From Nocardiopsis sinuspersici (GTDB taxonomy: Bacteria > Actinomycetota > Actinomycetes > Streptosporangiales > Streptosporangiaceae), in the NCBI GenBank assembly GCA_008638415.1, contig VWVT01000003.1, forward strand, positions 248,001-312,000: a stretch of DNA of 64,000 bases, given 5' to 3'. Each line of letters opens with the position of its first letter. Positions within the stretch are counted from its first letter, which is position 1. The translations under genes and the position numbers were made by a program. Positions 42,163 through 50,422 of the stretch are shown here, piece after piece. The notes beneath the pieces were generated by a model. It saw nothing but the letters and a program-made list of their open reading frames with translations, did no database searches and was not told the origin of the DNA.

Positions 42163-42333
42163 ATGGCGTTCCCGGAGAGCATGGGGTTCTCGGCCACCGG
42201 CCTGTACCTGAGCGGCGGGAGCCTGTTGATGCCGGTCTTCCTGCACATCCTGGTGGACCTGCGCGCCCTCCTGTTCGCCCCGGGGCGGGAGCACCGCGAG
42301 TCCGCGCCGATCGGTGCCGGCAGCGCCCGGTGA
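42163..42333 (+). CDS. 56-aa ORF resembling the C-terminus of a CPBP membrane protease
   Basis: A small frame with GGAGGTGGCGGAG just before ATG 42163. The product is one hydrophobic segment, LYLSGGSLLMPVFLHILVD, then LRALLF and a charged tail. This is the pattern of the last catalytic-His helix of CPBP/CAAX-like intramembrane metalloproteases (TGSLLPPILxHAxVDLRALLF), but the preceding EExxxR and other motifs are absent. It is either a remnant of a deleted protease gene or a reused small membrane protein. It ends 15 bp before padR and is probably co-transcribed with it. Confidence 0.55.
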   Translation: MAFPESMGFSATGLYLSGGSLLMPVFLHILVDLRALLFAPGREHRESAPIGAGSAR

Positions 42334-42347
42334 AGGGGGAGACACGT

Positions 42348-42680
42348 ATGGACCGTCGTGCGAGCTGGCTCAAGGGGGTGCTCGACCTCCTGGTCCTGGC
42401 CAGCCTGACCGGGGGAGAGAGTTACGGGTACGCGATCGCCAGGAGGCTGGACGAGTCCGGTTTCGGCAGGATCCGCGGCGGCACGCTCTACCCCGTGCTC
42501 AACCGGCTGGAGGAGGCGGGGCTGGTGACCGCCGAGTACCGCGCCGCCGACAAGGGGCCCGGACGCCGCTACTACGTACTGACCGACGAGGGGAGCGCCG
42601 TGCTGAGGGAGCAGGGCGCGGCCTGGATGGAGTTCGACGCGTCGGTGCGCTCGGTACTCGAGGACGGGGGAATCCGGTGA
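42348..42680 (+). CDS. PadR-family transcriptional regulator
   Basis: A 110-aa PadR regulator. The winged helix is typical: LDLLVLASLTGGESYGYAIA, LDESGFGRIRGGTLYPVLNR and LEEAGLVTAEY, followed by GPGRRYYVLTDEG and a short C-terminal dimer helix (PadR-s1/s2 type). AAGGGGGA precedes ATG 42348. The stop overlaps the GTG of the next gene (GTGA), a common arrangement in which PadR is coupled to a membrane partner. The phased CTAG repeats upstream are candidate operators. Confidence 0.92.
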   Translation: MDRRASWLKGVLDLLVLASLTGGESYGYAIARRLDESGFGRIRGGTLYPVLNRLEEAGLVTAEYRAADKGPGRRYYVLTDEGSAVLREQGAAWMEFDASVRSVLEDGGIR

Positions 42681-43422
42681 GCGACTACTTCTCCGCGCTG
42701 GCCGCCCGGCTGCGCGAACGCGGTGTGGACGGTGAGCGCTCCCGCGCCCTGCTGGACGACCTCGCCGCGCACACGGCCGAGAGCGGCGCCGACCCGGTGG
42801 AGGAGTTCGGCCCGGTGGAGGAGTTCGCCGAGGCGCTGGCCCCCTCCTCGGAGGAGGCCGCCGAGGCCCCGGAGGACGACGTGCTGGTCTGGTCCGCCGA
42901 CGCCTTCGAGGGCCCCGCCCGCCTCAACGAGATGGGAGCCCAGGGCTGGGAGGTGGAGCGGGTGGACCGGCTCGGCCGCTTCGTCAGCCGCCGTGCCTCC
43001 GAGCGTCCCCAGACATGGGAGTACCGCCAGGAACCCAGCCACGGCCGGGGAGACGCGAGCGCCTCGCCGAACGCCTGGCCCCCGAGGGCTGGGAGCCGTG
43101 CGGGCACTGGTCCGTTCTGGCCTACTTCAAGCGGCCCGGCTCCGTCACGGCCGGTCCCGGGGCCGAGATCGACTCCCCGCCCGAGCCCGGCCGCCGCCGT
43201 TACTTCCTGGGCGCCAGGGGCGCGCTGGCCATCGGCGTCAGTCTGGTGGTGGCGGTGGCCGCGGGCCTCTGGTCGTTCCCGCGCCTGCTGGAGGGCTCGG
43301 GCGGCGCGGCCGGCTGGGCCGGGTCCGCGGTCGGGGCCGTGGCGGGCGCGCTCGTCGTGACGGGCGTGTTCCGGGGCGCCGCGCGGCTGGCGGCGGCCCG
43401 ACGCGACCGGGCGCGGGACTGA
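42677..43422 (+). pseudogene. DUF2812-like membrane protein, frameshifted
   Basis: Coding starts at GTG 42677 overlapping padR. Frame 1 encodes an acidic N-terminal segment (about 60 aa) and one DUF2812-like unit (WSADAFEGPARLNEMGAQGW, EVERVDRLGRFVSRR, TWEYRQEP). The reading then continues sensibly only in the -1 frame: RERLAERLAPEGWEPCGHWS, VLAYFKRP, two membrane helices and stop at 43422. Frame 1 itself runs on to 43360 with implausible sequence. One missing base near 43056 would restore a single protein of about 248 aa. It is either a recent pseudogene, a sequencing error or, less likely, programmed frameshifting; no strong slippery heptamer is seen. Confidence 0.75.
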
Positions 43423-43556
43423 GTCCCGGGCCGCTCCCGTGGTTACGATGAGCGAGGGCCGACGACCCCTGTCGCGGGCGCCTTCGAGGAACTAGCCTCG
43501 GGTCTTCGCCGGCCCCATGCACGGGTGTGCCGGGCCCCTGGACGGAGAGCCTTCCG

Positions 43557-44342
43557 ATGACGAAGAAGACCGCAGCTTCTCTCAAAGCCAACCGATCGTC
43601 CCTGGTCCACAAGGCGCGCTACGCCCTGCGCAACCCGGGAAAGGTGGTGCCGTACGTGCGCCGCTCGGCCCGGGACCTGAAACTGCGCCTGACCCACCGC
43701 GACCACGTGGACTACTACCGGGCGGTGATGGCCTCCGACGCGGCCCGCGACCCCAAGGCGGCGGTGGGCAGCCAGAGCGAGGAGCGCTGGCTGGCGCTGG
43801 GACGGATGCAGTTCGACTACCTGGTCGAGCACGGGCTCGGTCCCGGCCACCGGGTGCTGGACATCGGCTGCGGGAACCTGCGTGCGGGATGGCGGCTGAT
43901 CGACTACCTGGACCCGGGCGGCTACTACGGGATCGACATCTCCCCGGACATCCTCATCGCGGCCAAGGACGTGCTGGCCGAGCGCGGGTTGCAGGACAAG
44001 CTGCCGCACCTGACCCTCACGCACGACCTGACCTTCTCCTTCCTCCCGGAGGGGCACTTCGACGTGGTGCACGCGCACAGCGTCTTCTCGCACTCGCCCA
44101 TCGAGGTGATCGACGAGTGCCTGGCCCACGTGGGGCGGATCCTGGCGCCGGACGGGTTCTTCGACTTCACCTACGACCGGACCGAGGGCACCGAGCACCA
44201 CGTGCTGCGGGAGGACTTCTACTACCGGACCGAGACGCTGGTGGGCCTCGCGGAGCGGCACGGGCTGTCGGCCCGGTTCATGCGGGACTGGGAGGAGCGG
44301 CCGCACGGCCAGTCCAAGATCCGCGTCACCGCGCGCGGCTGA
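43557..44342 (+). CDS. Class I SAM-dependent methyltransferase
   Basis: A 261-aa protein with a basic N-terminal extension (about 60 aa) and a Rossmann methyltransferase domain: motif I VLDIGCGNLRAG (about 102-113), acidic end of strand 2 YYGIDIS, motif III-like FDVVHAHSVFSHSP and ILAPDGFFDFTYD. Substrate unknown; the FSHSP and YRTE segments resemble sugar/lipid-modifying methyltransferases. GGAG precedes ATG 43557; a start 30 bp upstream is less supported. A single-gene unit ending at a strong bidirectional hairpin. Confidence 0.85.
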   Translation: MTKKTAASLKANRSSLVHKARYALRNPGKVVPYVRRSARDLKLRLTHRDHVDYYRAVMASDAARDPKAAVGSQSEERWLALGRMQFDYLVEHGLGPGHRVLDIGCGNLRAGWRLIDYLDPGGYYGIDISPDILIAAKDVLAERGLQDKLPHLTLTHDLTFSFLPEGHFDVVHAHSVFSHSPIEVIDECLAHVGRILAPDGFFDFTYDRTEGTEHHVLREDFYYRTETLVGLAERHGLSARFMRDWEERPHGQSKIRVTARG

Positions 44343-44432
44343 CCCGGCGCCGTCACCCGGCCGCTGGCCAGAAAGATAATCTACGTCGTAAAGCTCCATG
44401 GGGCCTCGGCCCTCCCCGAGGGATCCCGGACA

Positions 44433-44472
44433 CGGGACGGGGGCGGAGCCGGTCGACCCCGCCCCCGTCCCG
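44433..44472. terminator. Bidirectional hairpin between convergent genes
   Basis: Perfect 14-bp stem CGGGACGGGGGCGG/CCGCCCCCGTCCCG with a 12-nt loop between the methyltransferase and the small minus-strand gene. Confidence 0.8.
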
Positions 44473-44480
44473 CACGGGTG

Positions 44481-44789
44481 TCACTCCTTGGTGGCTCCCA
44501 CGAGCCACGCGACCTTGTGGGCCGTGACGCCGAGGCTTCCGCTGCTGCCCAGGTAGACCCCGAACGAGGCGATGAACGCGTAGTCGTGTTCGCGACGCTC
44601 ACAGATCACGTCCTCGACCGCGCAGGTGGATGACGGGTTGCGCACCCGCAGGCAGGGTGACTGGCCGTCGACCATGTCCGACCGCAGGTCGTAGCGGGAC
44701 AGCTCGGCGGCGAGCTTGTCGAGGTGCTCGTGCTCCTCGGAGGACGTACGGGCCGACTGCCCGTCCTTCGCCTGTCTCGACTGGGCCAT
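44481..44789 (-). CDS. Hypothetical protein, 102 aa
   Basis: A 102-aa protein with a hydrophilic N-terminus (about 40 aa, many Ser, Glu, Gln), then LRVRNPSSTCAVEDVICERR with two Cys, and a mildly hydrophobic end DYAFIASFGVYLGSSGSLGV. The LxVxNP-x-Cys pattern resembles small unassigned actinobacterial proteins. No signal peptide. AGGATCTG upstream of ATG 44789 is a fair ribosome-binding site. Function not recognised. Confidence 0.65.
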   Translation of the reverse strand: MAQSRQAKDGQSARTSSEEHEHLDKLAAELSRYDLRSDMVDGQSPCLRVRNPSSTCAVEDVICERREHDYAFIASFGVYLGSSGSLGVTAHKVAWLVGATKE

Positions 44790-44893
44790 GGCGCAGATCC
44801 TTTCGTGTCGAGCGTGGTGGCTCTCCTCGGTGCCCCGCCGTCATTGTCGCCCAGTGTTATGTTACTAGTCCGTAACGCGGCGACGACACGCCG

Positions 44894-46033
44894 TTACGCT
44901 ACCCACTCGCCCCGATACATCACGTCACGGACGGTGAGGTCTTCGTCGAGCACGACCAGATCGGCGCGGCCTCCGGCCTCGATCCGGCCCCTGCCCTCCA
45001 GGCCCAGGGCCGCCGCCGGGACCGACGACGCCGACCGCACGGCCTCGGGCACGCCCACGCCCAGCCCCTCCACCGCGTTGCGCACCGCCTGGGGCAGCAC
45101 GATCGTGCTGGAGGCGATCGCGCCGTTCTCCACCAGGCGCGCCTCGCCGCCGCTCACCCGCACCCGCAGGTCGCCCAGCGTGTACTCGCCGTCTCCCAGG
45201 CCCGTCGCCGACATCGCGTCCGTCACCAGCGACACCCGGTCCGCGCCCGCGGCGCCGAACACCAGCCCGGCCGCGCCCGGATGGACGTGCACGTTGTCCA
45301 GGATCAGCTCGACCGTCACCCGCTCGTCGCCCAGCGCCGCCGCGATCGGCCCGGGGTCGCGGTGGTTGAGCGGACGCATCGCGTTGTACAGGTGGGTGGC
45401 CACCGACGCCCCCGCGTCGAAGGCCGCCAGGGTCTGCTCGTAGGACGCCTCGGTGTGCCCCACCGCCGCCACCACGCCGGAGGAGGCCGCGGCGCGGATC
45501 AGCTCCGACGCGCCCGGCAGCTCCGGCGCCACCGTGATCATGCGGACGTGTCCCCGTCCGGCCGCGAGCCAGCGGTCGAACTCGGCGGTGTCCGGTTCGC
45601 GCAGCAGGTCCGGATCGTGGGCCCCGCACTTGGAGCGCGCGATGAAGGGGCCCTCCAGGTAGATGCCCGCCAGCTCTCCGGCGTCGCACAGCTCGGCCAG
45701 CACCGACACCTGGCGGACGGTGTCCTCGGGCGTGGCCGCGACCAGGCCGCCCACCAGCGACGTCACCCCGCGGGCCCGGTTGAACGCGATGATCTCCCCG
45801 GCGCCCTCCGGGTCCGCGTCGGGGAAGGCGTGTCCGGCGCCGCCGTGGACGTGGGTGTCGACCATCCCCGGTACGACCCAGGCGCCTCCCACGTCACTGC
45901 TCTCTCCGCCCGGGGAGGGCTCTCCCGAGCCGAGCGCGGCCACGAGGCCGTCCTCGACCCGCAGCCATCCGTCGTGGACTCCGCCGGGGGTCACGACGCG
46001 CGCGTTGGTGAGCGTGACGGGTGTGTGGGCCAT
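44894..46033 (-). CDS. nagA: N-acetylglucosamine-6-phosphate deacetylase
   Basis: A 379-aa amidohydrolase. Visible ligands are DTHVHGG (H61, H63), YLEGPF (E127), VGHT (H193), THLYNAM (H214) and catalytic D272 in VTDAMSATG. It converts GlcNAc-6-P to glucosamine-6-P, the step between the PTS (17-21 kb region) and the SIS-type deaminase. ATG 46033 has AGGAGAG 10 nt upstream; the frame is open further but without family similarity. No dre-like site is visible upstream, so control by DasR is not supported here by sequence alone. Confidence 0.95.
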   Translation of the reverse strand: MAHTPVTLTNARVVTPGGVHDGWLRVEDGLVAALGSGEPSPGGESSDVGGAWVVPGMVDTHVHGGAGHAFPDADPEGAGEIIAFNRARGVTSLVGGLVAATPEDTVRQVSVLAELCDAGELAGIYLEGPFIARSKCGAHDPDLLREPDTAEFDRWLAAGRGHVRMITVAPELPGASELIRAAASSGVVAAVGHTEASYEQTLAAFDAGASVATHLYNAMRPLNHRDPGPIAAALGDERVTVELILDNVHVHPGAAGLVFGAAGADRVSLVTDAMSATGLGDGEYTLGDLRVRVSGGEARLVENGAIASSTIVLPQAVRNAVEGLGVGVPEAVRSASSVPAAALGLEGRGRIEAGGRADLVVLDEDLTVRDVMYRGEWVA

Positions 46034-46301
46034 GTTCGGGCTCTCTCCTGTTGTCGTCGGAGCGGAAGGCGGACGGGCGCCGGGGGAAGGTGTGTCGCAC
46101 ATTACACAGACGCGCGCGGAGCGCCCGCACAGGGGGAGCGGCTCCCCGCCCGGGGTTCCGCTCGCCCTGTGGAGCTGGGGAAATCCCGTCTCCTGGGACG
46201 GCTGTCCGCGGGTTGGACCGTCCCGGGCGGGGCGCGGGCGCCCCGAGGAGTGGTGCGCGCACGCATTGACGATAGCGGCCGGGGAGCCGCATGATAGAGG
46301 C
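46034..46301. promoter_or_regulatory. Divergent nagA / leader peptide promoter region
   Basis: On the plus strand TTGACG (46266-46271)-N18-CATGAT (46290-46295) is a good promoter match placing the start at about 46302, exactly the ATG of the leader peptide (leaderless). Nothing operator-like for nagA was recognised apart from a weak TGTGT/ACACA pair near 46092. Confidence 0.55.
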
Positions 46302-46379
46302 ATGTCCGCCGGTGAGCTGCTTGTCCAGCGCCTGCATGTCGATCTGAGGCAGCAGGCGAGCGCGCTCTGTCGTAGCTAG
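46302..46379 (+). CDS. Cysteine-type leader peptide (uORF)
   Basis: A 25-aa frame ending LHVDLRQQ, then ASALCRS. The core (L-HVDL-RQ-SA-CR) matches the actinobacterial 'putative leader peptide' family found upstream of sulfur and flavin-reductase genes, where a Cys codon near the end is proposed to sense cysteinyl-tRNA or cysteine. Transcription from the promoter above would make it leaderless. The 281 nt between it and the reductase gene contain short hairpins, e.g. AGAGGA-acgacg-TCCTCT near 46562-46580, and may be the attenuator. Confidence 0.75.
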   Translation: MSAGELLVQRLHVDLRQQASALCRS

Positions 46380-46660
46380 CGCCTTGCGGGGCCCCGCGCC
46401 CCGCGCCACGGGTGTACCCCCGTGCTCCGTGCCCTGACGCAGACACCGGACGCTCATCTCTCCCACCTCTGGGTCCCGGGCCATTCCTGGCCCGAGAGCA
46501 ACCCTGTCAGGCCCGACACACCGAGTCCCGGACGACGAGGTCCGCTCCCCGTGTCGGAGAAGAGGAACGACGTCCTCTCCGGTGTCAGCCCCGATCACCG
46601 CCCCCCGACGCTTCCTCCGGTCGAACCCGGCTCGCTCTGACCGAACCCAGGAGTTCTCGC

Positions 46661-47176
46661 ATGACCCGCTTCACCGTGCTCGTCGCCGCACCCCAGCCCC
46701 GTTCCTCCGTGTACACCGCCGCGCTGCGCGCCGCCTCCGAGGTGGCCTCCCGCGCCGGCGTCGGATCCCGGCCCGACGTCGTCGACATCGCCGAACTGGG
46801 CGCCGAGCTGCTCTCGGAGTCCTCCGCCGCCGTCGGGGACGCCCTGGACAGGGTGAGCCGCAGCGACGTCCTGCTCGTCGCATCCCCGCAGGTGCACGGC
46901 ACCTACACCGGCCTGCTCAAGGTCTTCCTCGACCGTCTTCCCGAGCTGGGGCTGGGCCACACCGTCGCGGTGCCGCTGGCCGTGGTGGAGGACCTGCGCA
47001 ACAGCCGCGGCATCGAGGAGGACCTGCGCATCCTCCTGGCCGACCTGGGCGCCTGGGTGGCCGAGCCCGGCCTGATCCTGGCCGAGGAGGAGGCCGACGC
47101 GCCCGACAGCGTCGTGCGCGCCTGGGCCGACGTCGCCGCTCCCGGCCTGCGCGAGGCCGTGTCGGTGGCCGCCTGA
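46661..47176 (+). CDS. NAD(P)H-dependent FMN reductase
   Basis: A 171-aa flavodoxin-fold reductase. The N-terminal phosphate loop region is TVLVAAPQPRSSVYTAALRA, the middle has SDVLLVASPQVHGTYTGLLKVFLDRLP (GTYTG-like flavin contact), and the C-terminal helices follow. It reduces FMN for monooxygenases such as those of sulfonate desulfurisation; the leader peptide upstream supports a sulfur-related role. AGGAG lies 7 nt before ATG 46661. Followed by a strong terminator. Confidence 0.88.
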   Translation: MTRFTVLVAAPQPRSSVYTAALRAASEVASRAGVGSRPDVVDIAELGAELLSESSAAVGDALDRVSRSDVLLVASPQVHGTYTGLLKVFLDRLPELGLGHTVAVPLAVVEDLRNSRGIEEDLRILLADLGAWVAEPGLILAEEEADAPDSVVRAWADVAAPGLREAVSVAA

Positions 47177-47203
47177 GCGGGTGCCGGAGCAGGCGTCCGG
47201 CTG

Positions 47204-47241
47204 TGACGGGGCCCGCGCCCGGGGGGGTGCGGGCCCCCGTC
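47204..47241. terminator. Hairpin after FMN reductase / before convergent permease end
   Basis: GACGGGGCCCGC (47204-47215) pairs with GCGGGCCCCCGTC (47229-47241) with one bulged base; it lies between convergent genes. Confidence 0.7.
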
Positions 47242-47268
47242 CGTTCGGGACCCAGAGGGCCCGGAGCC

Positions 47269-48204
47269 TCAGAGGGACTGCGCGGGGCGGGCGCCTGCGG
47301 GGCCGGGGGCGGTGTCCTGTGCGCGCCTGCGGCTGGTGTCGGCCTCGACCCGGGCCACGTTGCCGCGGACCAGGACGACCACCACCAGGGTCAGGGCGAA
47401 CCCGCCGATCCGCAGGCCCAGCATGACCGGGTCGTCGGGGAGCCGTTCGCCGAACAGGAGCGTGCCCATGACGACCATGAACACGTTGCCCGCGACGTTG
47501 GCCACGGGGGCGGTGATGGAGGCGCGGGAGCGCTGCATCGAGGTCTGGAAGAGGACGATGCCCACCGCCCAGCCGACCGCGTACAGGTAGGGGTGGGGGG
47601 ACAGCAGCGCGGGGACGACGGCGTCCCACAGGCCGTGGTCGGCCAGCAGGCCGCCGAGCCCCTTGCCCTGGAGGCCCGCGCTGCCCTGGGCGAAACCGGC
47701 GGCGATGCCCATCGCGGCGGCCGACATGTACCGGCCCCGGCCGCCGGCCAGGCCCACGACGGCCAGGCAGGACGCCACGGTGGCGAGGCTGACGATGACC
47801 AGCAGCGGGGTGTGGGCGGTGGTCCCGGTCGCGGTGCCGTCGGCGGTGGACAGGCTGAGCAGGCCGAGGGCGACCGGCATGACGCCGAGCGCCACGTACT
47901 CGCCCCGCGTGAGGCGCTCGCCCAGCACGAGGGTGATGACGAGGATGCCGCAGGCCACTCCGGCGGCGAAGGCGGGCTGGGCCACCGACACCGGGGCCAG
48001 GCCGAGCGAGACGACCAGGCCGACGCTGCCCAGGGCGGCGAAGGCGCAGCCGGCCACCCAGCGGGGGTTGGTGAGCAGGACCCGTGCCAGGTGGAGGGGC
48101 CGGTTGACCGAGATCGACTCCGAGCCGTGCAGGGCGCGCTGTTCCACGGTCAGGCCGACGGTGTAGACCACGGCGGACAGCAGCGCGACCAGGAGTCCGA
48201 TCAC
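47269..48204 (-). CDS. DMT-superfamily permease
   Basis: A 311-aa membrane protein with about ten helices in two EamA-like halves; conserved LAPVSVAQPAFAAGVACGILVITLVLGERLTRGEY in the first half and SITAPVANVAGNVFMVVMGTLLFGERL in the second show the characteristic glycine/GER-L ends. It probably transports a small metabolite or cation; substrate unknown. GTG 48204 is chosen since it opens directly with a helix; a longer frame upstream is Arg/Pro-rich and unlikely. CCAGttctagtCTGG at about 48341 is a possible operator. Confidence 0.8.
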   Translation of the reverse strand: MIGLLVALLSAVVYTVGLTVEQRALHGSESISVNRPLHLARVLLTNPRWVAGCAFAALGSVGLVVSLGLAPVSVAQPAFAAGVACGILVITLVLGERLTRGEYVALGVMPVALGLLSLSTADGTATGTTAHTPLLVIVSLATVASCLAVVGLAGGRGRYMSAAAMGIAAGFAQGSAGLQGKGLGGLLADHGLWDAVVPALLSPHPYLYAVGWAVGIVLFQTSMQRSRASITAPVANVAGNVFMVVMGTLLFGERLPDDPVMLGLRIGGFALTLVVVVLVRGNVARVEADTSRRRAQDTAPGPAGARPAQSL

Positions 48205-48466
48205 GGGGCGGGCCTGCTTTCTTGTGGGAGGTCGCGACCGGCTTCGCACCGGGCCGCCGAGACGCGGGGGGCAGACGCTAACGTCGGTGTCGGCGGCCCT
48301 GTTCGGCCGGGTCCGGCGGAAGGTTGACGGCCTCCATATAACCAGTTCTAGTCTGGCCTGACGAGCCCCTGTCCTTGCTTGGTCGGTGCCATGGTCAGCA
48401 GGGGTGCTGGAGTAGGGATAGAACCTGTTCCGGAAAACACGGTCCGACGGCGAGGGATGGGGCACG

Positions 48467-50422
48467 GTGCAGGACCCGCGTGAACCCGACGAGGAAGTCC
48501 CGGACCCCCCGGGCGAGGGGACGGGTGAGCCGCGCGCGGCCGAGCCCCCCGAACCCTCCGAGCCCCGCGGACCTTCCGAGCCCCCTGAATGCTCCGAGCC
48601 CCCCGGCGCCCTCGGACCTCCTGAGTCTCCCGAGTCCTCCGGGCCCGCGGAGCCGGAGGGGGAAGGCCCCCCGCCGCAGGCGGCCGGCCGGTCGCACCCG
48701 TCCCGCCGAAGCGGGTGGAGCCGACCCGACCTGCGGGCCCTGTCCTGGCGCTACCTCGCCCCGTGGCGCCACCGCTCCGCCCGTTTCGAGCCCGGGCCGC
48801 TCGGGCTGCTCGGCGTCATGCTCGCGGCGATGGCCGTGACCCTCCTGCTCATCCAGACCGGATCCGGGGGGACGGGTGGCGTGGGAGGCGACCGCGCCGA
48901 CGGGCCCACCACCGTTCCCGGGCCGCCCGAGGGCGAGCTGCGCGTCATGGTCGTCGGCGACTCCCTGACCCAGGGCAGCAGCGGCGACTACACCTGGCGC
49001 CACCACCTGTGGTCCCATCTGCGTGATAGCGGGGTGGAGGCCGACTTCGTCGGCCCCTACGACGGCATGTACGGGCTGGCCGAGGGGGAGCCCGGCAACC
49101 AGGACTACGCCGAGCCCGGCTTCGACACCGACCACGCCGCCCGCTGGGGCGCCTCCGCCCAGGAGCTGGCCTCCGACGTGGCGCAGGTGGCGGCCGAGTA
49201 CGACCCGCACTACCTGCTGCTCCTGGCCGGGACCGAGGACATCCTGGCGGGGGACGGCGCCGACCGGGCGCTGGCGGGGATCGGCGAGGCGGTGTCCACG
49301 GTGCGCGTCGTGCAGGGGAGGACCCGGTTCGTCCTCGGGGAGCTGCCGCCGGTGGAGGGCACCGGGGACGACGACCGGATCAACGCCGAGATCGACCGGT
49401 TCAACATGGGCGTGGTCGACCTCGCCGGGCAGCTCACCGCCGACGCCTCGCCCGTGGTGGTCGCCCGGGTCGCCGCCGGGTACGTCCCGGCCCATGACAA
49501 CTGGGACGAGACGCATCCCAACACGCGCGGCGAGTTGAAGATCGCCGCGGCCTTCGCCGACGTGCTCGCCGATCCCCTGGGAGTGGGCCGGACCTACCCG
49601 CGGCCGCTGCCGAGCTTGTCGGTCGGGCCGCCGACCGCTCCCGAACCGGTCGCGGAGAAGTCCGACGGGGGCCTGGTGCTCACCTGGGAGGCCGTGCCGG
49701 GGGCGACCGGCTACCGGGTGGAGCAGCGCCGGGTGTCACCCGACCCGGACGAGCCCTCCGTACTGCCCGTGGGCGTGGAGAGCGACGGAGACAGCCGGTC
49801 CGTGCTGGTGGAGGAGCTGTTCAGCGGAGCCCGGTACGAGTTCGTGGTGCGCCCGTTCAAGGGCCGGGACGAGGGTGCGGGGTCCGAGCCCCTCCAACTG
49901 GTGTGGGACGACGACCCGCCTCCGGCGCCGTCCTGGGTGCGCGTCGGCGACGGCGGCGCCACCGTGGAGTGGGAGGAGGTGGCGGAGGCCTCCCACTACG
50001 AGGTGTGGGCGCGCGTCCTGGAGTGCTCGGTGGCCGACGAGAGGCTCCGCCCCTCGGAGCCGGTGGCCAGCGATCCCCCGACGGGTGAGCCGACCGAGGG
50101 GAACGGGACCGGCCCGCCCGCCGGTGACGGTGCCCCTCCCAGGGACGAACCCGAGCCCGAACCCACGCCCGGACCCGGGCCCGAACCCGAGCCGGAACCT
50201 CCGGCTCCCCCCGCGCCCGGCGCCCCGGAGCCGGGCGCGGGCTGCGAACCGCGTGACGGGCACGGCCCCGAGGACGGGCGGGGATGGCGCACGCTGGGCC
50301 CGGTGGGGGAGGAGCCGCGCTGGCCGGTGACGCTGTCGGGCCCCTACGAGGTCGTGGTCCGCTCCTACCGCGACTACGTGGGGGGCGGCTACTCCGACAG
50401 CGTCCTGCTCTCGGAGAACTGA
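48467..50422 (+). CDS. SGNH/GDSL hydrolase with fibronectin III domains
   Basis: A 651-aa protein. Residues 1-85 are a Pro/Glu/Ser-rich cytoplasmic tail, a membrane helix is at about 113-132, and the SGNH domain (about 155-360) has VVGDSLTQG (Ser at about 166) and the Asp/His block WDETHPN (about 346-352). FN3-like modules follow (about 380-480 and 490-640), the second interrupted by a Pro/Glu-Pro spacer. An extracellular esterase acting on envelope glycan or acyl groups is likely. GTG 48467 with GAGGG upstream. Its stop overlaps the next start. Confidence 0.85.
   Translation: MQDPREPDEEVPDPPGEGTGEPRAAEPPEPSEPRGPSEPPECSEPPGALGPPESPESSGPAEPEGEGPPPQAAGRSHPSRRSGWSRPDLRALSWRYLAPWRHRSARFEPGPLGLLGVMLAAMAVTLLLIQTGSGGTGGVGGDRADGPTTVPGPPEGELRVMVVGDSLTQGSSGDYTWRHHLWSHLRDSGVEADFVGPYDGMYGLAEGEPGNQDYAEPGFDTDHAARWGASAQELASDVAQVAAEYDPHYLLLLAGTEDILAGDGADRALAGIGEAVSTVRVVQGRTRFVLGELPPVEGTGDDDRINAEIDRFNMGVVDLAGQLTADASPVVVARVAAGYVPAHDNWDETHPNTRGELKIAAAFADVLADPLGVGRTYPRPLPSLSVGPPTAPEPVAEKSDGGLVLTWEAVPGATGYRVEQRRVSPDPDEPSVLPVGVESDGDSRSVLVEELFSGARYEFVVRPFKGRDEGAGSEPLQLVWDDDPPPAPSWVRVGDGGATVEWEEVAEASHYEVWARVLECSVADERLRPSEPVASDPPTGEPTEGNGTGPPAGDGAPPRDEPEPEPTPGPGPEPEPEPPAPPAPGAPEPGAGCEPRDGHGPEDGRGWRTLGPVGEEPRWPVTLSGPYEVVVRSYRDYVGGGYSDSVLLSEN

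Noticed and set aside
42163..43422. The PadR region as an integrated mobile element at ssrA
   Set aside because: No integrase, transposase or duplicated tmRNA 3' end was found in the window.
46380..46660. Possible SAM riboswitch between the leader peptide and FMN reductase
   Set aside because: The conserved GGCAACCC core and k-turn/pseudoknot elements could not be matched; only generic hairpins are present.
48341..48356. CCAG-ttctagt-CTGG upstream of the DMT permease as a DasR site
   Set aside because: It lacks the TGGT/ACCA orientation of the dre core; left only as an unassigned possible operator.
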